A stretch of DNA of 64,000 nucleotides from Ensifer canadensis (GTDB taxonomy: Bacteria; Pseudomonadota; Alphaproteobacteria; Rhizobiales; Rhizobiaceae): the NCBI RefSeq assembly GCF_017488845.2, contig NZ_CP083373.1, positions 1 through 64,000 on the forward strand, written 5' to 3'. A program made the translations under genes and the position numbers. Positions 60,667-64,000 of this stretch are shown here, in pieces. Numbering within the stretch: the stretch's first letter is position 1; every line of letters starts with the position of its first letter. Under the pieces are notes generated by a model. That model worked only from the letters and a program-made list of their open reading frames with translations. It was not told where the DNA came from and did not search any database.

Positions 60667-62214
60667 TCAATGAAAATAATCAGGGCCACGCAGGTTGGCG
60701 TGATCGATAATGGCGGTCGGTTCGGTGGAATGGCGCGCGGCCTTGTGGTTGGCGATGAGCGAGGCAATGCTCTTGCAGTTCAGTCCACCGATCTCGACGG
60801 CGCGGGCTGAAACGGCCTCAGCCCGATTGCGTTCGATGTCGCGAAACAGCCGCAGGACACCCAGGCATGTTCGAAAGCCCTGTTCGGGATGAGGACGGCT
60901 GGAAAGAATTGCGATGACCAACCCTTCGGTCTGAGGGCCGATGGATGCGGCCCAGCGCCGAAAGCGATCCGGTGTCCACTCGGCATAGCGCCGGTGGGAA
61001 CTGGGCATATGATCCGGATCAGTTCCATGGCGAGGACCACCATAGCGGCGCTGATGCACGGCAATGCGCTTGCCGCGGTGGAAGATCTCGATGGTGCGTG
61101 CCGTTGCCCTCAGATCGACCTGCTGGCGAATGAGGCTGTGCGGCACGGAATAAAAGAAAGTCTTGAACTCGACGTGGTAATCCGTCGAGACGCGGACCAA
61201 ACGCCATTCGGCGAATTCGTAGTCTTCGCTCGGAAGACTTGCGAGTGCGGCACGCTCAACGCTCTCAAACAGTTGCCGGCGACTGACGCCCAACCGGCGC
61301 ATGACGTGGCCGTTGATGCGATCGAGTGCCTGGCCAATGGCAACATTGGCCTCAGCAAGCGAGAAAAAGGTCTGATTGCGCAATCGCCCCAGAATGCAGG
61401 ACTGGGCAAACCGGACGCCATTCTCGACTTTCGATTTGTCCTTCGGCCGTCGCGGCCGTGCCGGAAGAACACCGACGGCGTAGTGCGATGCCATCATGCC
61501 GTAGCTGCGGTTGATCTCGGGATCGTAAAAGCTGGCACGACTGACGCCTGACTTCAGATTGTCGGGAACGATCAGCCGGGGAACGCCTCCAAAGAAACGA
61601 AACATCCGGACATGCGAGCCGATCCAGTCGGGGAGCGTTTGCGTCCAGGTCGCGTCCGCATAGGTGAAGCTGGATGCGCCGAGCACCGCCACGAAGATCT
61701 CTGCCTCGCGGATCTCGCCGGTCTTGCGATCGACAATCGGGATCTTCTTGCCGGAATAGTCGACGAACACCTTGTCGCCGGCCGCATGCTCCTGGCGCAT
61801 CGTCGGCGAAAGCCGCTGCTCGAAACCGCGAAAGAGTTCGCAGAAGCGACTGTAGCCATATCCTTCGGGATGCGAGCCACGATACTCCTCCCACAGGATG
61901 AGCAAGGTGACACCAGGCTTCTTGAGCTCGACAGCAAGATCGGCCCAGTTCGGCTCGACGCGTCTCCTCGCGCCCTGTTTGACGCCGTTGCGAGTGAAGA
62001 GCTTGTTCGCAAGCGCATCGTCGGTCAGTTCGCCCGGCAAGGGCCAGGTCAATCCAACCGCTGCTGCGCGCCGCAGATTATCCTGCACCGTACTGCGCGC
62101 TATTCCCAACACGACGGCAATCTCGCGGGAGCTCGTCCCGCTTCCGGCAAGCCGCAGCATTTGTCGTAACTGTCTCATGGTCAGCCTTCTCTTTGCCGGC
62201 ATCAAAATCTCCAC
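60667..62214 (-). CDS. istA: IS21 transposase IstA
   Basis: A 515-residue transposase (a later start at 62202 is possible). It has an N-terminal HTH (S-S-R-E-I-A-V-V-L-G-I-A-R-S-T-V), then the DDE core with V-F-V-D-Y-S-G-K-K, I-V-P-D-N-L-K-S-G-V and K-D-K-S-K-V-E-N. It catalyses excision and insertion of the element with IstB. Confidence 0.93.
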   Translation of the reverse strand: MEILMPAKRRLTMRQLRQMLRLAGSGTSSREIAVVLGIARSTVQDNLRRAAAVGLTWPLPGELTDDALANKLFTRNGVKQGARRRVEPNWADLAVELKKPGVTLLILWEEYRGSHPEGYGYSRFCELFRGFEQRLSPTMRQEHAAGDKVFVDYSGKKIPIVDRKTGEIREAEIFVAVLGASSFTYADATWTQTLPDWIGSHVRMFRFFGGVPRLIVPDNLKSGVSRASFYDPEINRSYGMMASHYAVGVLPARPRRPKDKSKVENGVRFAQSCILGRLRNQTFFSLAEANVAIGQALDRINGHVMRRLGVSRRQLFESVERAALASLPSEDYEFAEWRLVRVSTDYHVEFKTFFYSVPHSLIRQQVDLRATARTIEIFHRGKRIAVHQRRYGGPRHGTDPDHMPSSHRRYAEWTPDRFRRWAASIGPQTEGLVIAILSSRPHPEQGFRTCLGVLRLFRDIERNRAEAVSARAVEIGGLNCKSIASLIANHKAARHSTEPTAIIDHANLRGPDYFH

Positions 62215-62373
62215 GTTTGTCGTGGTGTAATTGATGCCAAAGTTGCTGACCCAGGAGGTAATGTTCAGTGCCGAAAACCGGCCGGTCTTTGATTGGAACG
62301 GTGGCCGGCTTCAGATCGGAATGGTGGCCGGTCTTTGATCGGAATGGCGGCCGGCTTCACGTCGGAATCCGCA

Positions 62374-62378
62374 GTGGC
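62374..62378 (+). repeat. Target-site duplication, right copy
   Basis: GTGGC directly after the IS21 right end, matching 59745-59749. Confidence 0.8.
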
Positions 62379-63247
62379 AAATGAGGATCGGCTTCACGCG
62401 GTTTTCAGGCAGGCAAAACGCGCTTTCCTTCTCAATCCGCCGGCAAGCCCAGCCTCCGATACCAACAGCGAGGAACTCAAAACCGCTCGAAGCATCGCGA
62501 GAGCTGTCGGAGGATCAGACCTGGAGAAGGTCGTCGTTGCATCCTCTTATGGCGCTCAGGCTGGCGACGGCATTGGTGACTTGTCCGTCCTTTACGAATT
62601 TGAGCAGCTTGTGCAAGGAACTGGGGTACCGACTGCGATAAACCGGGCGGCCTATTACTTCACCAATCTGGATAATCTGCTGGAGACAGCTAAAGAGGGA
62701 CATCTGTCGTCGCCTTTCCCCGGAGATCTTGTGTTGCCGATGGTCTCTCCTGCGGACCTCGCAGAGGTAGCGGCGATACGACTTTCAAGCACCAACAATG
62801 ACGTCGGTATTGAGTATGTCGAGGGCCCCCGCAGATACACTTTTACGGAAGTGGCGCAAGCCTTCTCAAACGCGCTTGGTCTTCCTGTCGCACTACAAGG
62901 GATAGCCCGTCAACGGATCGAAAAGAGCTTCCGAGAGCAGGGGTTTTCCGAGGCCGCCGCCCGCTCCTATGCCCGCATGACCATGGCGACGATTGACGGT
63001 GCCGAACTGCCTAACGAGCCGATCCGTGGGAAAGTCACACTCGAAGAGCATGTCAATTCACTCGTCTCGCAGACTTAATCTAAGCGTCGAACGCGTCAGT
63101 ACCCACGATTTCGAGTTTTGCGTGCGCCGCTTTCCGTGATGATGAATGGTTTCAGCGACAGCGACATCTCCAGCCGACCCAGAGTTTCCCGGCGCCTCAC
63201 AGGTGCGCGTAGCGGCGCTTTTGGAATCTCATGTTTCGGCATCGACT

Positions 63248-63436
63248 TCAGGGTCTTTGTTTGTCTCCAGCGCTCTTACCGTCAGAGCTTCTGGAACGCT
63301 CCTCAAATCGGTCCTCTCCCTTTGCCAGCGGGCTTCCTTTCTGGCGTTCCACCCGTCTCTCCTCCTTTTCAGCGCTCTCTTTCAAGCCTTTGGCCGACTC
63401 TTCGCCTGCGGGCGTTGGTTTTTTGGCCTCTTTCAT
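63248..63436 (-). CDS. Small hydrophilic stress protein
   Basis: A 62-residue protein starting M-K-E-A-K-K-P-T-P-A-G-E with a GGAGA site. It consists almost only of Lys, Glu, Arg, Ser, Gly and Ala, with no hydrophobic core, so it is likely disordered, like LEA or Con-10-type stress proteins. A perfect EcfG-type promoter lies 78 bases upstream; the longer ORF start at 63523 falls inside that promoter and is excluded. Opposite-strand ORFs are not protein-like. Confidence 0.65.
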   Translation of the reverse strand: MKEAKKPTPAGEESAKGLKESAEKEERRVERQKGSPLAKGEDRFEERSRSSDGKSAGDKQRP

Positions 63437-63488
63437 TTTCAATCTCCAGAGTTTTGTTCCCACAACGGTGGACGCCAGGTCTCGACCA

Positions 63489-63513
63489 GGAACACAAGTT
63501 TCCGATTTCAGTT
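63489..63513 (+). promoter_or_regulatory. EcfG-type promoter, divergent
   Basis: GGAAC-N16-AGTT on the plus strand, one base away from the minus-strand promoter at 63515. The only ORF following is 22 codons (63533-63601, M-F-L-T-P-L-L-R), unsupported. Confidence 0.45.
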
Positions 63514-63514
63514 G

Positions 63515-63539
63515 AACGTCCATACTCGGGCGATGTTCC
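63515..63539 (-). promoter_or_regulatory. EcfG-type promoter, perfect match
   Basis: The minus strand reads GGAAC-N16-CGTT. It serves the small hydrophilic protein gene starting at 63436. Confidence 0.8.
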
Positions 63540-63687
63540 TCACACCTCTTCTCCGCGCCGCTGGAGCCGCGCGCTCGATCTGGGAACTGCCTAATCGCTG
63601 AGAAAGACGATCCGTAAACGGATCACTTCTCTGCAAAGGTCCCCATACATATCATTCCTCTTGACTGTGGGGTTAGATATTTATACG

Positions 63688-63709
63688 TATCATTTCAAAG
63701 GTAATGATA
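63688..63709. promoter_or_regulatory. Candidate operator of the HipB-like gene
   Basis: TATCATT-N8-AATGATA inverted repeat, ending 16 bases before the ATG at 63726. A TTGACT -35-like element is at 63661. This is the arrangement of an autoregulated antitoxin promoter. Confidence 0.55.
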
Positions 63710-63725
63710 GGTCCAGGTATCAATT

Positions 63726-64000
63726 ATGAGATCAGAGGCTCTACTTCAAATCGGGCGATTGTTAAAGACGAAGCGTAAAGGCTTGAGGCTCACACAAGAG
63801 CAAGTTGCCGGCATGGCAGGCATATCGCGTCCTCGGTATCGCGAAATCGAGACGGGGAGCGCCGCGGCCCGTACGACGACGCTGATCAACATTGCTCGCG
63901 CCCTCGGTCTCGAAATTATGCTTATCCCTCAGGCGATGGTCCCAGCCGTTGATGCGTTGCTACGACCGAATGACGACGACGATTTGCCCGCCTTCATGTC
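63726..64000 (+). CDS. HipB-like XRE-family HTH regulator, partial
   Basis: The first 91 codons of an open frame that runs off the window. It has an XRE-type HTH: I-G-R-L-L-K-T-K-R-K, L-T-Q-E-Q-V-A-G-M-A-G-I-S-R-P-R-Y-R-E-I-E-T-G and T-L-I-N-I-A-R-A-L-G-L-E-I-M-L-I-P. This resembles HipB, the antitoxin that binds upstream palindromes and controls hipBA. A hipA toxin gene would be expected just beyond the window. Confidence 0.8.
   Translation, partial: MRSEALLQIGRLLKTKRKGLRLTQEQVAGMAGISRPRYREIETGSAAARTTTLINIARALGLEIMLIPQAMVPAVDALLRPNDDDDLPAFM

Larger units (their letters stand above)
59750..62373 (-). mobile_element. IS21-family insertion sequence
   Basis: A complete 2,624-base element with ends starting TGCG-N-ATTCCGA on both sides and 5-base target duplications. 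Inside each end are several spaced copies of ATTCCGAT-(T/C)GAAGCCGGCC (left about 59750-59850, right about 62274-62373), the multiple transposase-binding repeats of IS21. It holds istA and istB on the minus strand. All parts look intact. Confidence 0.92.
59595..63078 (+). pseudogene. NmrA-family NAD(P)-binding protein, split by IS21
   Basis: The 5' part (59595-59749) encodes M-Y-V-V-L-G-A-T-G-H-V-G-S-S-V-V (nucleotide-binding Gly motif) to I-A-D-V-A. The 3' part (62379-63078) resumes N-E-D-R-L-H-A-V-F-R-Q-A-K-R-A-F-L-L-N-P-P and runs to the stop, with Y-E-F-E-Q and Y-V-E-G-P-R-R-Y-T. Removing the IS and one copy of the 5-base repeat restores a continuous 284-residue frame. The intact protein would be an NmrA/SDR-like redox sensor or reductase. 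The disruption is recent enough that no other lesions are seen. Confidence 0.88.

Noticed and set aside
59905..61551. Plus-strand ORFs of about 220 codons inside the IS21 element
   Set aside because: They are antisense to istA and istB, both of which have complete motifs.
1..64000. CRISPR arrays, tRNA or rRNA genes, prophage, conjugation genes
   Set aside because: No regularly spaced repeats, cloverleaf-like sequences, ribosomal RNA segments, phage structural genes or relaxase/type IV secretion genes were recognised.

Overview
The window looks like an accessory replicon (plasmid or megaplasmid) of a Rhizobiaceae bacterium such as Sinorhizobium/Ensifer, Rhizobium or a relative. The basis is a fixNOQP-fixI high-affinity oxidase cluster, a SyrB-type regulator, many small rhizobial stress proteins, GC-rich coding, two insertion sequences and a high density of decayed genes. 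I see no rRNA or tRNA genes, CRISPR array, replication origin or conjugation genes.

Layout. 1-9 kb: an ArsB-like anion permease, then a minus-strand cbb3 oxidase operon (fixN, O, Q, P, a 63-aa membrane protein, a DUF2189 protein, fixI and a damaged fixS), preceded by an FNR/FixK-type box. 9.3-16.7 kb: an ArsR-type regulator followed by an arabinose-polymer operon: GH51 arabinofuranosidase, ABC ATPase, two permeases and a binding protein. 16.7-26 kb: a decayed region with remnants of MgtC/DUF4010, DUF1254, an FMN alpha-hydroxyacid dehydrogenase, adenylate cyclase and an alpha/beta hydrolase, a copied 3' end of a sugar dehydrogenase gene, two candidate small RNAs and an intact AAC(3)-type acetyltransferase. 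26-36.8 kb: a class A penicillin-binding protein, stress proteins, a 3-methyladenine DNA glycosylase and a DUF763 protein. 36.8-48 kb: two PQQ-type sugar dehydrogenases flanking a cytochrome oxidase operon (subunit II, fused I+III, CtaG, triheme cytochrome c) and CBS and HD-domain genes. 48-59.5 kb: PRC-barrel and BON proteins, a broken luxR, a PAS-HWE histidine kinase, an IS630 element, a YihY/BrkB protein and two SyrB-type genes. 59.5-64 kb: an NmrA-family gene split by a complete IS21 element, a small hydrophilic stress protein and the start of a HipB-like regulator.

The unifying signal is regulatory. From 16.8 to 63.5 kb I found by eye twenty exact GGAAC-N16-NGTT sequences, plus a few one-mismatch or N17 variants, nearly all just upstream of gene starts and correctly oriented. 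This is the promoter pattern of the alphaproteobacterial general stress response sigma factor (EcfG/RpoE2). None was found in the first 16 kb. This part of the window therefore reads as a general-stress-response island: small envelope and DNA-protection proteins, an alternative respiratory chain and two candidate small RNAs sharing one regulon, with an HWE-family kinase of the type that often feeds that response.
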